A stretch of DNA of 64,000 nucleotides, from assembly GCF_017355525.1 (NCBI RefSeq), contig NZ_CP067395.1, positions 3,999,001 to 4,063,000 on the forward strand, read 5' to 3'. Below the pieces are notes generated by a model. That model saw only the letters and a program-made list of their open reading frames with translations. It had not been told where the DNA came from and ran no database searches. Numbering within the stretch: the stretch's first letter is position 1; every line of letters begins with the position of its first letter. The stretch is from Lysobacter enzymogenes (GTDB lineage Bacteria > Pseudomonadota > Gammaproteobacteria > Xanthomonadales > Xanthomonadaceae). Positions 25,998 through 34,705 of the stretch are shown one piece after another. Position numbers and translations under genes: made by a program.

Positions 25998-26660
25998 ATG
26001 GGTTGGTTGGACGGATTGTTCGGCGGCAAGAAACGCGAGGCCGACAAGCCCGCGCTGCCGTTCGCGCACGAGCTGCCGCTGGGGCTGCGCATCAACGGGC
26101 GGGTCGCGTTCGACACGCTGACCTTCCGCGCCAATCCGCAAGCCTGGACCCTGCGCCTGCCCGAAGGCCACCAGGGCATTCCCTGCTACGGCTACATCGA
26201 TCTCAAGGGCGGCCACGCCCTGCACCGCTTCTATCTCGACGACGACGCCTACCTGCAGGTCAGCACCGCCAACGGCCAGGTCGAGGGCATCAAGGCCTTC
26301 GTCTTCAACGACACGGTCAACCCGCCGAACCAGGCCGCGTTCAAGCGCTTCATCCAGGAGCACCCGCACCTGGGCGCGGCCTCGATCGACTACGCCGGCC
26401 GCACCTGGTACCGCGAATTCGGCGACGACATCGCCGAGAAAGTGCCGCCGGTGGTCTACGACGAAGTGCTGTACCGGCACGACCCGCCGCGCCGCGACGA
26501 CGATCTGACCCATTACGCGATGCTGTATCGGCGCGAGATCCCCGAGCTGGAACGCGACGAGTTCCTGCTGGTCACCGCCGAGGACTACGGCCCCAGCGAA
26601 TTCGTCGTCACCTACGCGCTCGGCATCGACCTCAACACCGCCGACCTCGACATCACCTGA
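25998..26660 (+). CDS. yjfK: YjfK-like DUF2491 protein
   Basis: The protein has 220 residues and is soluble. It begins MGWLDGLFGGKKRE, then LPLGLRINGRVAFDTLTF, GYIDLKGGHALHRFYLDDDAYLQ and YAMLYRREI, the pattern of DUF2491. The N-terminal MGWLDGLF could be an amphipathic membrane-touching helix. It is the third conserved member of the yjf module. The molecular role is unknown. Confidence 0.83.
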   Translation: MGWLDGLFGGKKREADKPALPFAHELPLGLRINGRVAFDTLTFRANPQAWTLRLPEGHQGIPCYGYIDLKGGHALHRFYLDDDAYLQVSTANGQVEGIKAFVFNDTVNPPNQAAFKRFIQEHPHLGAASIDYAGRTWYREFGDDIAEKVPPVVYDEVLYRHDPPRRDDDLTHYAMLYRREIPELERDEFLLVTAEDYGPSEFVVTYALGIDLNTADLDIT

Positions 26661-26701
26661 GTTTCCGCGCCGCACCGCCATCACCGCAAGGACACCGCCC
26701 C

Positions 26702-27109
26702 ATGGACGCACCGATCAACGCCTACAGCTTCCTCAACTTCCTCGCCTATGCCGGCATCGGCATCGGCGTGCTGGTCCTGGCCGCGCTGGCGGTGTCGATG
26801 ATCACCCCGCACCGCGAGCTCAGCCTGATCCGCGCCGGCAACACCGCCGCCGCGACCGGCTTCGCCGGCACCCTGATCGGCCTGGCCCTGCCGCTGCATT
26901 CGGCGATCTCCAACTCGGTCAGCCTGGTCGACGCGGCGATCTGGGGCGCGGTGTCGGTGGTGGTGCAGCTGTTCGCGTTCCTGCTCGCGCGGCTGGTCTC
27001 GCCGAAGCTGTCGCAGCAGATCACCGAAGGCCAGATCGGCGCGGGCGTGTTCTCCGCCGGCGTGTCGGTCAGCGTCGGCCTCATCAACGCCGCCGCGATG
27101 ACGCCGTGA
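26702..27109 (+). CDS. yjfL: YjfL-like DUF350 membrane protein
   Basis: The protein has 135 residues with four membrane segments (about 10-32, 46-66, 73-97, 108-132), matching DUF350 in length and in ISLIRAGN-like ELSLIRAGNTAAATGFAGTL. It is an inner-membrane component of the module with unknown activity. Its TGA stop overlaps a GTG that probably starts the next gene. Confidence 0.85.
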   Translation: MDAPINAYSFLNFLAYAGIGIGVLVLAALAVSMITPHRELSLIRAGNTAAATGFAGTLIGLALPLHSAISNSVSLVDAAIWGAVSVVVQLFAFLLARLVSPKLSQQITEGQIGAGVFSAGVSVSVGLINAAAMTP

Positions 27110-27756
27110 GCGATGCCATGACCAAGACTGCGAACGACACTGCGCCGCGCGGCAAGCGCTCGCGCAACCTGCGGCTGGTGCTGATGGCGGTGGCCGTGCC
27201 GGCGGTGCTGGCCGGCTGCGACGACGATCCCAGCGGCAAGATCCTGACCTCGCGCGAAGAATGCAGGGTGCAGACCGAAGTCTCGCGCGAGGAATGCGAC
27301 AAGGCCTACAGCCAGGCCCTGGTCGAACACGAAAAGCTCGCGCCGCGCTTCGAGAGCGAGCAGGAGTGCAACCAGCAGTTCGGCGCCTGCCAGCCGCTCG
27401 CCGGCCAGTCCGCGGCCGCGCATCCGACCTACATCCCGCCGATGACCGGGTTCCTGATCGGCTACGCGCTGTCGCAGGCGATGAACGGGGGCGGCGGCTA
27501 TTACCGCGTCGGCGGCGTGTCGCCGCTGTACCGCGATTACCGCAGCGGCGGCTACCTCAAGCCCGACGGCCGCGAGGTCAGCACCTACAGCGGCACCGTC
27601 TACGGCAAGAAGGCCGGCGACACCGCGCTGCCGGCGCGCGCGGTCACCGTCTCGCGCGCGGGCTTCGGCTCCAGCGCGGCCGCGCGCGGCGGCTTCGGCC
27701 GCAGCAGCAGTTCCGACGGCGGCGGCCGCGGCTTCGGCGGCGGCCGCGGCGGCTGA
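27106..27756 (+). CDS. yjfM: YjfM/YgiB-like DUF1190 lipoprotein
   Basis: The protein has 216 residues if started at the GTG that overlaps the upstream stop (GTGA); an ATG at 27118 is the alternative. The signal peptide ends in a lipobox (VLAGC, Cys about 38). The conserved cysteine part (SREECRVQTEVSREECDKAY, ECNQQFGACQP) and the glycine/serine-rich C-terminus (GGFGRSSSSDGGGRGFGGG) match the DUF1190 family. It is a predicted outer-membrane or periplasmic lipoprotein of unknown role in the yjf module. Confidence 0.83.
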   Translation: MSDAMTKTANDTAPRGKRSRNLRLVLMAVAVPAVLAGCDDDPSGKILTSREECRVQTEVSREECDKAYSQALVEHEKLAPRFESEQECNQQFGACQPLAGQSAAAHPTYIPPMTGFLIGYALSQAMNGGGGYYRVGGVSPLYRDYRSGGYLKPDGREVSTYSGTVYGKKAGDTALPARAVTVSRAGFGSSAAARGGFGRSSSSDGGGRGFGGGRGG

Positions 27757-27790
27757 GCCGCGGCGCCGATCCACTTTTACTCGAGCATCC

Positions 27791-28978
27791 ATGAAACGCA
27801 TCGTCGTCCCCGAACGCCCGGATTGGCGCGAACAGGCCGAGTCGCTCGGCTTCCGCTTCCACACCATCGACGGCGCGCCGTACTGGGACGAGCGCGCGTG
27901 CTATGCGTTCGGCCTGCGCCAGATCGAGGACGACATCGAGCAGCCCACCCAGGAGCTGCACGACATGGCGATGGCCCTGGTCGACGAAGTCGCCGGTTCG
28001 GAACAGTTGCTGGAGCGGCTGGCGATTCCGCGCGAGTACTGGGACTGGATCGCCGATTCCTGGCGCCGCGGCGAGCCGCACCTGTACGGCCGCATGGACC
28101 TGGCCTACGACGGCCGCGGCCCGGCCAAGTTGTACGAGCTCAACTACGACACGCCGACCTCGCTGTACGAGGCGGCGTACTTCCAGTGGCTGTGGCTGGA
28201 GCAGAACATCGCCCGCGGCGAACTGGGCGAGCGCAGCGACCAGTACAACCGCATCCAGGAACTGCTGATCGAAACCTTCGGCGCGCTGGCGCGCGAGGGC
28301 CGCATCGCCACGCCGGTGCATTTCGCCGCGGTCGAAGGCTCGCTGGAAGACCAGGGCACCGTGCGCTACCTGCGCGACTGCGCCGAGCAGGCCGGCGTGC
28401 AGACCCTGGAACTGACGATCGAAGGCATCGGCCTGAGCCGCGAAGGGTATTTCACCGACGGCGACGACCGGGTCATCCGCACCTTGTTCAAGCTGTATCC
28501 GCTGGAGTGGATGTTCGCCGAGGAATACGGCCCCAAGCTGGCCGGCTCGCGCGTGCAGCTGATCGAGCCGGCGTGGAAGGCGATCCTCAGCAACAAGGGC
28601 GTGCTGCCGCTGCTGTGGCAGCGCCACGCCGGCCATCCGAACCTGCTGGAAGCGCATTTCGAAGACGCCGACGCCGGCGAACTCGCGCCGGGCTGGGTGC
28701 GCAAGCCGCTGTTCTCGCGCGAAGGCGCCAACATCGAACTGGTCGGCCTGGACGGCGAGCGTTTGCGCAGCGACGGCCCTTACGACGACGGCCCGACCAT
28801 CCGTCAGGCCTTGTATCCGCTGCCGCGTTTCGACGGCGCCGACGGCGAGGCGAACTATCCGCTGATCGGCAGTTGGGTCGTGGCCGATCAGGCCGCCGGC
28901 ATGGGCATCCGCGAGGATGCCGGGCCGATCACCCAGGATACGTCGCGGTTCATGCCGCACGTCATCGTCGGCGATTGA
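27791..28978 (+). CDS. yjfC: Glutathionylspermidine-synthase-family ATP-grasp enzyme (YjfC-like)
   Basis: The protein has 395 residues, corresponding to the C-terminal synthetase half of E. coli Gss without the amidase. Motifs include LYELNYDTPTSLYEAAYFQW, KLYPLEWMFAEEYGP, EPAWKAILSNKGVLPLLW, VRKPLFSREGANIEL and GSWVVADQAAGMGIREDAGP. The family ligates an amine to a carboxylate using ATP; in yjf modules the substrates are not established. The start has 34 bases of spacing from yjfM. It is the last gene of the operon. Confidence 0.9.
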   Translation: MKRIVVPERPDWREQAESLGFRFHTIDGAPYWDERACYAFGLRQIEDDIEQPTQELHDMAMALVDEVAGSEQLLERLAIPREYWDWIADSWRRGEPHLYGRMDLAYDGRGPAKLYELNYDTPTSLYEAAYFQWLWLEQNIARGELGERSDQYNRIQELLIETFGALAREGRIATPVHFAAVEGSLEDQGTVRYLRDCAEQAGVQTLELTIEGIGLSREGYFTDGDDRVIRTLFKLYPLEWMFAEEYGPKLAGSRVQLIEPAWKAILSNKGVLPLLWQRHAGHPNLLEAHFEDADAGELAPGWVRKPLFSREGANIELVGLDGERLRSDGPYDDGPTIRQALYPLPRFDGADGEANYPLIGSWVVADQAAGMGIREDAGPITQDTSRFMPHVIVGD

Positions 28979-29348
28979 ACGGCGGCGGCGCGGCCGCGAC
29001 GCATCGGATCGCACAGCGTCGAAGCTGAGGCCTCCCCCTCGGCTCGGCGCTGCCGCGCGAGCGATGGGCGAAGCATCCGTCGCTCATCCATGCCGCGTCG
29101 CGCGCGGTTGCAGACGAAACCGCAGTGGACCTGCGTCGCACTTCGCGTTCATCGTGAACGCGATGAACGATCCGCCGTCATATGACGATTGCGGAAACTG
29201 CGAAATCCCCCAGCAATTCGGCGTGCGATCCGCACTTGCGCGTCGCGGCCGCCGCGTGGGCACCGACTCAAGATGAACCTGGCGGCCCGCGTTGCCGCTA
29301 CGGTTCGCCGGCCGTACCGGCGCTTGCATCACTTGAGGGGAAGACCGG
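28979..29348. other. 370-base gene-free gap before the M4 protease
   Basis: The second half is AT-richer (around 29150-29215, CGTCATATGACG is a 12-base palindrome at about 29176-29187) and probably holds the protease promoter and an operator. No coding region, terminator with U-tract or repeat of families A-C is apparent. Confidence 0.4.
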
Positions 29349-30989
29349 ATGACTTCGCATTTCCACGCACCCAAGCGCCTCGCCCTGGTCCTGGCCATCG
29401 CCGCCGCCGCGCCGGCCGCGCACGCCGCGCCGCCGGCCGCGCGCGCGCTGGCGATGGATCAGGCGCAGGGCCTGATCGCCAACCATCTCGGCGCGCTGCA
29501 AGGCGCCGCCGACGACCGCTTCCAGGCACGCGACGCGGTGGTCGACGCCGACGGCACCGAACACGTGCGCTTCGACCGAAGCTACCGCGGCCTGCGCATG
29601 ATCGGCGGCGACGTGGTGGTCAAGAGCCAGCGCGGCCAGCTGCGCCAGGCGCTGCTGAGCCTGCGCAGCGCGCAGCGTCCGGCGCTGACGCCGCGGCTGA
29701 GCGCGGACGCCGCCGCGGTCGAGGCCGGCGCGCGCTTCTCCGGCCGCGTCGATCAGGTGCGCTCGAACGAGCTGGTGGTGTACGCGCGCGGCAAACAGCC
29801 GGTGCTGGCGTACGAAGTGACCCTGCAAGGCGCCGACACCGACCGCCACTCGGGTCTGGTGACGTTCTATGTCAACGCCGCCGACGGCAAAGTGCTCGAC
29901 GTGCAGGACCTGATCCAGACCGCCGCGGCCACCGGCACCGGCAAGTCGTTCTATTACGGCGACCTGAGCATCGCCACCGACAAGAAGAGCGCGACCAAGT
30001 ACGACCTGATCGACACCACCCGCGGCAACGGCAGCGTCTACGACGCCAAGGGCGGGGTGGTTTCGAACCTGTTCGACATCCTGTCGACCACCAGTGCGGC
30101 GACCTTGTTCACCGACGCCGACAACGCCTGGGGCAACAACGCCGTCAGCGACCGCGCGACCCTGGCCGTGGATATCCATTACGGCGTCGGCGCGACCTGG
30201 GACTACTACAAGAACGTGCACGGCCGCAGCGGCCTGGCCGGCGACGGCAAGGGCATCAAGAGCTACGCCCACACCAACTTCAAGACCTCCACCGGCGCCA
30301 CCACCGGCGCCAACGCCGCGTACGTGGCGCTGGTCAATTCGATGTTCTACGGCGACGGCGACGCCGCGCGCGGCTACGGCCCGGTCGTCGGCCTGGACGT
30401 GGCCGGCCACGAGATGACCCATGGCGTGACCGCGGCGACCTCCAAGCTGGCCTATTCGGGCGATGCCGGCGGCCTCAACGAAGCGGCGTCGGACATCATG
30501 GGCACGCTGGTCGAGTTCTACGCCAACAACGCGCGCGACCCGGGCGACTACCGCATCGGCGAGATGATGCGCAGCGACGGCAAGGCCTTCCGCGACATGT
30601 ACAACCAGGCCGCCGACGGCAAGTCGTTCAACTGCTATCCCGCCGGCGGCTTCGACCCGGCGCTGTCCGACGGCGCGCACAACCCGCACTACACTTCGGG
30701 CGTGGGCAACCGGCTGGCGTACCTGGCGATGGAAGGCGCGAGCGTGCCGGTGGGCTCGGGGCTGACCCAGGCGCAGCTGGTCTGCAACGGCGACACCGGC
30801 ATCGTCGGCATGGGCCAGGACAAGTTCGGCAAGATCTGGTATCGCGCGCTGACCGCGAAGTTCACTTCCAACACCACCTACCCGCAGGCGCGCGCGGCGA
30901 CGCTGGCGGCGGCGACCGAGCTGTACGGCGCGAATTCGGCCGAGTACAACACGCTGGCGCGGGCGTGGAGCGCGGTCAACGTCAACTGA
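29349..30989 (+). CDS. Secreted M4 (thermolysin/elastase-type) metalloprotease
   Basis: The 546-residue preproenzyme has a signal peptide at about 1-26. The FTP/PepSY prodomain lies at about 35-185 (RFDRSYRGLRMIGGDVVV). The peptidase M4 domain follows, with zinc site HEMTH (354-358), third ligand Glu about 378 in GGLNEAASDIMG, and the catalytic His region (DGAHNPHYTSGVGNRLAYLA). No P-domain or PPC tail is present. It is exported, presumably through type II secretion, and cleaves proteins extracellularly, fitting a predatory or lytic lifestyle. Confidence 0.94.
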   Translation: MTSHFHAPKRLALVLAIAAAAPAAHAAPPAARALAMDQAQGLIANHLGALQGAADDRFQARDAVVDADGTEHVRFDRSYRGLRMIGGDVVVKSQRGQLRQALLSLRSAQRPALTPRLSADAAAVEAGARFSGRVDQVRSNELVVYARGKQPVLAYEVTLQGADTDRHSGLVTFYVNAADGKVLDVQDLIQTAAATGTGKSFYYGDLSIATDKKSATKYDLIDTTRGNGSVYDAKGGVVSNLFDILSTTSAATLFTDADNAWGNNAVSDRATLAVDIHYGVGATWDYYKNVHGRSGLAGDGKGIKSYAHTNFKTSTGATTGANAAYVALVNSMFYGDGDAARGYGPVVGLDVAGHEMTHGVTAATSKLAYSGDAGGLNEAASDIMGTLVEFYANNARDPGDYRIGEMMRSDGKAFRDMYNQAADGKSFNCYPAGGFDPALSDGAHNPHYTSGVGNRLAYLAMEGASVPVGSGLTQAQLVCNGDTGIVGMGQDKFGKIWYRALTAKFTSNTTYPQARAATLAAATELYGANSAEYNTLARAWSAVNVN

Positions 30990-31015
30990 CGGCTGAATGA
31001 GTTCGTGCGTCAGGC

Positions 31016-31040
31016 AACGGCCCGCCTTGTGCGGGCCGTT
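31016..31040 (+). terminator. Hairpin after the M4 protease gene
   Basis: AACGGCCCGC and GCGGGCCGTT form a perfect 10-bp stem around CTTGT, 26 bases past the stop. No U-tract follows (GTGCGTTCGG), so it may act as an mRNA 3'-end stabiliser or a weak terminator. Confidence 0.65.
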
Positions 31041-31068
31041 GTGCGTTCGGGGCTTGTGGCGGGGGATC

Positions 31069-31362
31069 GCGCTGAAGTCTCTGGATCCCCGCGTTCGCGG
31101 GGATGACGGTCTGCAAGAGGCGCAGCGAAACCCACACACCGTTATGCCCGCGAACGCGCGCATCCAGGGCTTGATCCAGGCATGACGCTGAAGTCTCTGG
31201 ATCCCCGCCTTCGCGGGGATGACGACCTGGAACAGACGCGGCGAAACCTACCTACCGTCATTCCCGCGAACGCGGGAATCCAGGGCTTCATCGAGGCATG
31301 GCTCTGAAGTCTCTGGATCCCCGCGTTCGCGGGGATGACGATCTGTAAGAGGCGCAGCGGAA
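31069..31362 (+). repeat. Tandem array of family C repeats, period 116 bp, about 2.5 units
   Basis: Forward halves CTGGATCCCCGC begin at 31081, 31197 and 31313, exactly 116 bases apart. Inverse halves (GCGAACGCG...CATCCAGGGC at about 31141-31170, and CGTCATTCCCGCGAACGCGG at 31256-31275) alternate with them. It fills most of the 30990-31462 gap between the protease and the PPTase gene. Confidence 0.85.
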
Positions 31363-31462
31363 CGTGACTATCGACGTTCCCGCGACCGCGACCGCGACCG
31401 CGGTACCGGCGCCGCCGCGGCGCGTGTGCGATTCTGTCGCTCCCTTCCTCGCTCCCGCGCCC

Positions 31463-32218
31463 ATGACCGCCGACGCGCCGGCCGCCGTCCGTCCCGAACC
31501 GCCGCGTCCGCCATCGCGATTCCTGTGCGAGGCCGGCGATATCGAGGTCGAGGCCTTCGGCCGCCGCTTCGGCGGCCACGCCTGCCGCTTCGATGTGGCC
31601 GCGTATCGCGACGAGTTGTTCGCCGAGCACGCGGTCGCGTTCGCGCCGCAGCTCGAGCGCGCGGTGCCCAAGCGCCGCAGCGAATTCCTCGCCGGGCGCG
31701 TGTGCGCGGGCCGCGCGCTGGCGCGGATCGGCGCGACGGCGGCGACGGTCGCGATCGGCCGCGATCGCGAGCCGCTGTGGCCGCCGGGCGTGGCCGCCTC
31801 GATCACCCACGCCGGCGATCGCGCCTTGTGCGTGGCCATGCCGGCCGCCGATACGCTCGGCCTGGGCGTCGACATCGAGCGGCCGATGGACGCGCGCCGC
31901 GCCGCCGACATCCGCGCGGTGGTGGTCGACGCGGCCGAGTGGGCGCTGATCGAGGCCGGCTTCGCCGATCCGGCCGCCGGCCTGGGCGCGGTGTTCTCGG
32001 CCAAGGAGAGCCTGTACAAGGCGCTGTTCGCGCAGGTGCGGCGGGTGTTCGGCTTCGACGCGATGCGGCTGGCGCGGATCGAACCGCAGCGGCTGGAGTT
32101 CGTCTGCGCCGAAGACCTCGCCGCCGGGGTCCGCCGCGGCCAGCGCTATGCCGCGCACTATCGCTTCGATGCCGACGGCGGCGTGCTGAGCCTGGTCTGG
32201 TTGCCGCGTCCGGGCTGA
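31463..32218 (+). CDS. 4'-phosphopantetheinyl transferase (EntD/Sfp superfamily)
   Basis: The protein has 251 residues from MTADAPAAVR. An earlier in-frame ATG at 31364 lies against the repeat array and adds low-complexity sequence, so it was not chosen. Diagnostic motifs are KRRSEFLAGRVCAGRAL, SITHAGDRALCVAM, GLGVDIERP (Mg-binding Asp/Glu) and FSAKESLYKALF. The enzyme transfers phosphopantetheine from CoA to a serine of carrier proteins. It may serve NRPS/PKS systems elsewhere and possibly the stand-alone ACP at 61.2 kb. Confidence 0.92.
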   Translation: MTADAPAAVRPEPPRPPSRFLCEAGDIEVEAFGRRFGGHACRFDVAAYRDELFAEHAVAFAPQLERAVPKRRSEFLAGRVCAGRALARIGATAATVAIGRDREPLWPPGVAASITHAGDRALCVAMPAADTLGLGVDIERPMDARRAADIRAVVVDAAEWALIEAGFADPAAGLGAVFSAKESLYKALFAQVRRVFGFDAMRLARIEPQRLEFVCAEDLAAGVRRGQRYAAHYRFDADGGVLSLVWLPRPG

Positions 32219-32369
32219 GCCCCACTCCGAATCCGGCCCCAATCCGGTAAAAAGCCGGCCGCCAGCCTCGCGCGGCAGTCGCGCCGATACGGCCGAGCGA
32301 CTCCGCCGTGCCCGCACCGCGTTGCCGGACCGCCGCGTCCCCGCGGCTTTGTTACACAATGGGCGGATC

Positions 32370-34544
32370 ATGCGTTGCCTGTTGATCGACAACTACGACT
32401 CTTTCACCTGGAACCTCGCCGACCTGATCGGCCGCGCGTTCGGCCAGGCGCCGCAGGTGCTGCGCAACGACGCGGCCGACTGGGACGAGTTGCAGGCCGA
32501 TGCGCGCTACGACTGCGTCGTGGTCTCGCCGGGCCCCGGCAGCGCGGTGCGCGCCGCCGACCTGGGACTGTCGCGCCGCGCCATCGAGGCTTCGGCGCTG
32601 CCGCTGCTGGGCGTGTGCCTGGGCTTCCAGGCCATCGCCCACGCCAACGGCGGCCGCATCGCCCACGCGCCGGAGCCGGTGCACGGCCGCCCGGCGCGCT
32701 TGCGCCACGACGGCCGCGAGCTGTTCGCCGGCTTGCCGCAGCCGTTGCAGGTGATCCGCTACCACTCGCTGATCGCCGCCGCGCCGCTGCCGGCGCAGCT
32801 GCAAGCCATCGCGCACAGCGAGGACGGCGTCATCATGGCCCTGCGCCACCTGCGCCGGCCGCAGTGGGGCGTGCAGTTCCATCCCGAGTCGGTGCTCAGC
32901 GAGCACGGGCTGGCGATGATCGGCAACTTCCGCGATCTGGTCCGCCGCCATCGCGGCGGCGCGACGGTCGGCTGGCGCGAAGCCGTCGCGCCTGCGCCCG
33001 CGAGCGCGCCCGTTTCCGCGCGCGCACCCGCATCGCTCGCACCCGCACCCGCACCCGCACCCGCATCCGCGCCCACCGCGCCCACCGCGCCCACCGCGCC
33101 CGCGTTGCGCGTGTGGCTGCGCGCACTCGACCCCGCGCCCGACGCGGAAACCGTGTTCGCGCACTGCTACGCGCAGTCGCCGCACGCGTTCTGGCTCGAC
33201 AGCCAGGTCGCCGAAGACGCCGGCTGTTCGTTCATGGGCGCGGCCGATCCCGGCGACGTGTTGCACTATCGCGTCGGCGACGACGATGCGGCCTTGTCGG
33301 CCGGGCAAGGGCTGCTGGCGCAACTGCGCGCAGAACTCGCGCGCGACATCGCCCCGGTCGACGAAACCCTGCCGTTCGAATTCCGCGGCGGTTACGTCGG
33401 CTACTTCGGCTACGAAGCCAAGGCCCTGTTCGACGGCGAACGCGGCCACGCCGCGGCCGCGCCCGATGCGGTGTGGATGCGCGCGCGCCGCTTCCTCGCC
33501 TTCGACCACGCCGGCGGCCGCGCCTGGGCGCTGGCGGTGGCCGACGAAGCCGGCGCGGACGCCGCGCAACGCTGGCTCGACGACACCGCCGCGCGAGTGC
33601 GCGCACTGCCGGCCGCTGCGGCGGAACCGGCGCCTGCGCAGCCGGCGCTGGCCGCACTCGACGTCGCGATGGACCTCGGCCACGACGACTACCTCGACGC
33701 GATCGCGCAATGCCGCCGCGCCATCGTCGAGGGCGAGTCGTACCAGGTCTGCCTGACCAACCATTTCCGCGTGCGCGCCCGGCTCGATCCGCTGGCGCTG
33801 TACCGGCGCCTGCGCCGCGGCAACGCCGCGCCGTTCGGCGCCTACCTGCGCAGCGGCGCGCAGTGCGTGCTGAGCACGTCGCCGGAACGCTTCGTCCGCG
33901 TCGATCGCGCCGGCCGGGTCCAGGCCAAGCCGATCAAGGGCACGATCCGCCGGGCCGAGGATCCGGCGTTGGACGCGCGCTACGCGCAGGAACTGGCCGC
34001 CTCGGGCAAGGACCGCGCCGAAAACCTGATGATCGTCGACCTGATGCGCAACGATCTCAACCGCGTGGCCGTGCGCGGCACGGTCGAGGTGCCGCGGCTG
34101 GCCGCGATCGAGAGCTACCGCACCGTGCATCAGATGGTCAGCACGGTCGAAGCGCGGCTGCGCCCGGACTGCGACCTGATCGACCTGCTGCGCGCGACGT
34201 TTCCCGGCGGCTCGATCAGCGGCGCGCCGAAGCGCCGCACGCTGGCGATCATCGACCGGCTCGAACGCAGCGCGCGCGGCGTGTACTGCGGTTCGATCGG
34301 CTACCTCGGCTACGGCCGCGTCGCCGATCTCAACATCGGCATCCGCACCCTGGCCTACGACGGCGAAGAAGTGTCGTTCGGCGCGGGCGGCGCGATCACC
34401 TGGCTGTCGGATCCGCAGGCCGAGTTCCAGGAGGTCTTGCTCAAGGCCGAAGCGGTGTTGCGGCCGTTGTGGGACCACCTAGGCGGCGGCGCCGCGTTCG
34501 CCGGCGCGGTCGAGGGCGACCGGTGGCGGGTGCGCGGCGGTTGA
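32370..34544 (+). CDS. pabAB: Fused aminodeoxychorismate synthase (PabA-PabB)
   Basis: The protein has 724 residues. Residues 1-195 are the glutamine amidotransferase (LLIDNYDSFTWNLADLIG, nucleophile Cys83 in GVCLGFQAIAH, His171 and Glu173 in GVQFHPES). A Pro/Ala/Ser-rich linker spans about 198-250. The remainder is the chorismate-binding domain, ending GGAITWLSDPQAEFQE. The motif PIKGT, with the lysine typical of PabB rather than the alanine of anthranilate synthase, assigns it to 4-amino-4-deoxychorismate for p-aminobenzoate/folate. Fused forms are common in antibiotic pathways but also serve folate synthesis. No pabC is nearby. Confidence 0.92.
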   Translation: MRCLLIDNYDSFTWNLADLIGRAFGQAPQVLRNDAADWDELQADARYDCVVVSPGPGSAVRAADLGLSRRAIEASALPLLGVCLGFQAIAHANGGRIAHAPEPVHGRPARLRHDGRELFAGLPQPLQVIRYHSLIAAAPLPAQLQAIAHSEDGVIMALRHLRRPQWGVQFHPESVLSEHGLAMIGNFRDLVRRHRGGATVGWREAVAPAPASAPVSARAPASLAPAPAPAPASAPTAPTAPTAPALRVWLRALDPAPDAETVFAHCYAQSPHAFWLDSQVAEDAGCSFMGAADPGDVLHYRVGDDDAALSAGQGLLAQLRAELARDIAPVDETLPFEFRGGYVGYFGYEAKALFDGERGHAAAAPDAVWMRARRFLAFDHAGGRAWALAVADEAGADAAQRWLDDTAARVRALPAAAAEPAPAQPALAALDVAMDLGHDDYLDAIAQCRRAIVEGESYQVCLTNHFRVRARLDPLALYRRLRRGNAAPFGAYLRSGAQCVLSTSPERFVRVDRAGRVQAKPIKGTIRRAEDPALDARYAQELAASGKDRAENLMIVDLMRNDLNRVAVRGTVEVPRLAAIESYRTVHQMVSTVEARLRPDCDLIDLLRATFPGGSISGAPKRRTLAIIDRLERSARGVYCGSIGYLGYGRVADLNIGIRTLAYDGEEVSFGAGGAITWLSDPQAEFQEVLLKAEAVLRPLWDHLGGGAAFAGAVEGDRWRVRGG

Positions 34545-34551
34545 GCCGAAC

Positions 34552-34705
34552 GCGTCGGGCCTGAAGGCCCTCCCGCACCGCGCCGGCCTGCCCACGAAGC
34601 CCAGCACGCCGAGCGCGCGCTTGCGGCCGCATGGCGCGACGTTTCTCCTGCGCACGGTCTCGGGATTCGCGGCGCTGCTTGTGGGCGGGCCTTCAGGCCC
34701 GACGC
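34552..34705. repeat. Family B inverted-repeat pair, copy 3
   Basis: The left half is GCGTCGGGCCTGAAGGCC at 34552; the right half at 34685-34705 is GCGGGCCTTCAGGCCCGACG and one more base. The right half overlaps the end of the next gene and supplies its last codons and stop. Confidence 0.8.

Noticed and set aside
31069..31362. CRISPR-like or tRNA-like array
   Set aside because: The 116-bp period consists of alternating inverted halves with conserved linkers; there are no unique spacers and no cloverleaf.
31364..31462. Longer N-terminus of the PPTase from ATG 31364
   Set aside because: The added 33 residues are low-complexity and abut repeat sequence; ATG 31463 gives a conventional protein.
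32370..34544. Anthranilate synthase (TrpEG fusion)
   Set aside because: The PIKGT motif, with Lys in place of Ala, points to aminodeoxychorismate synthase.
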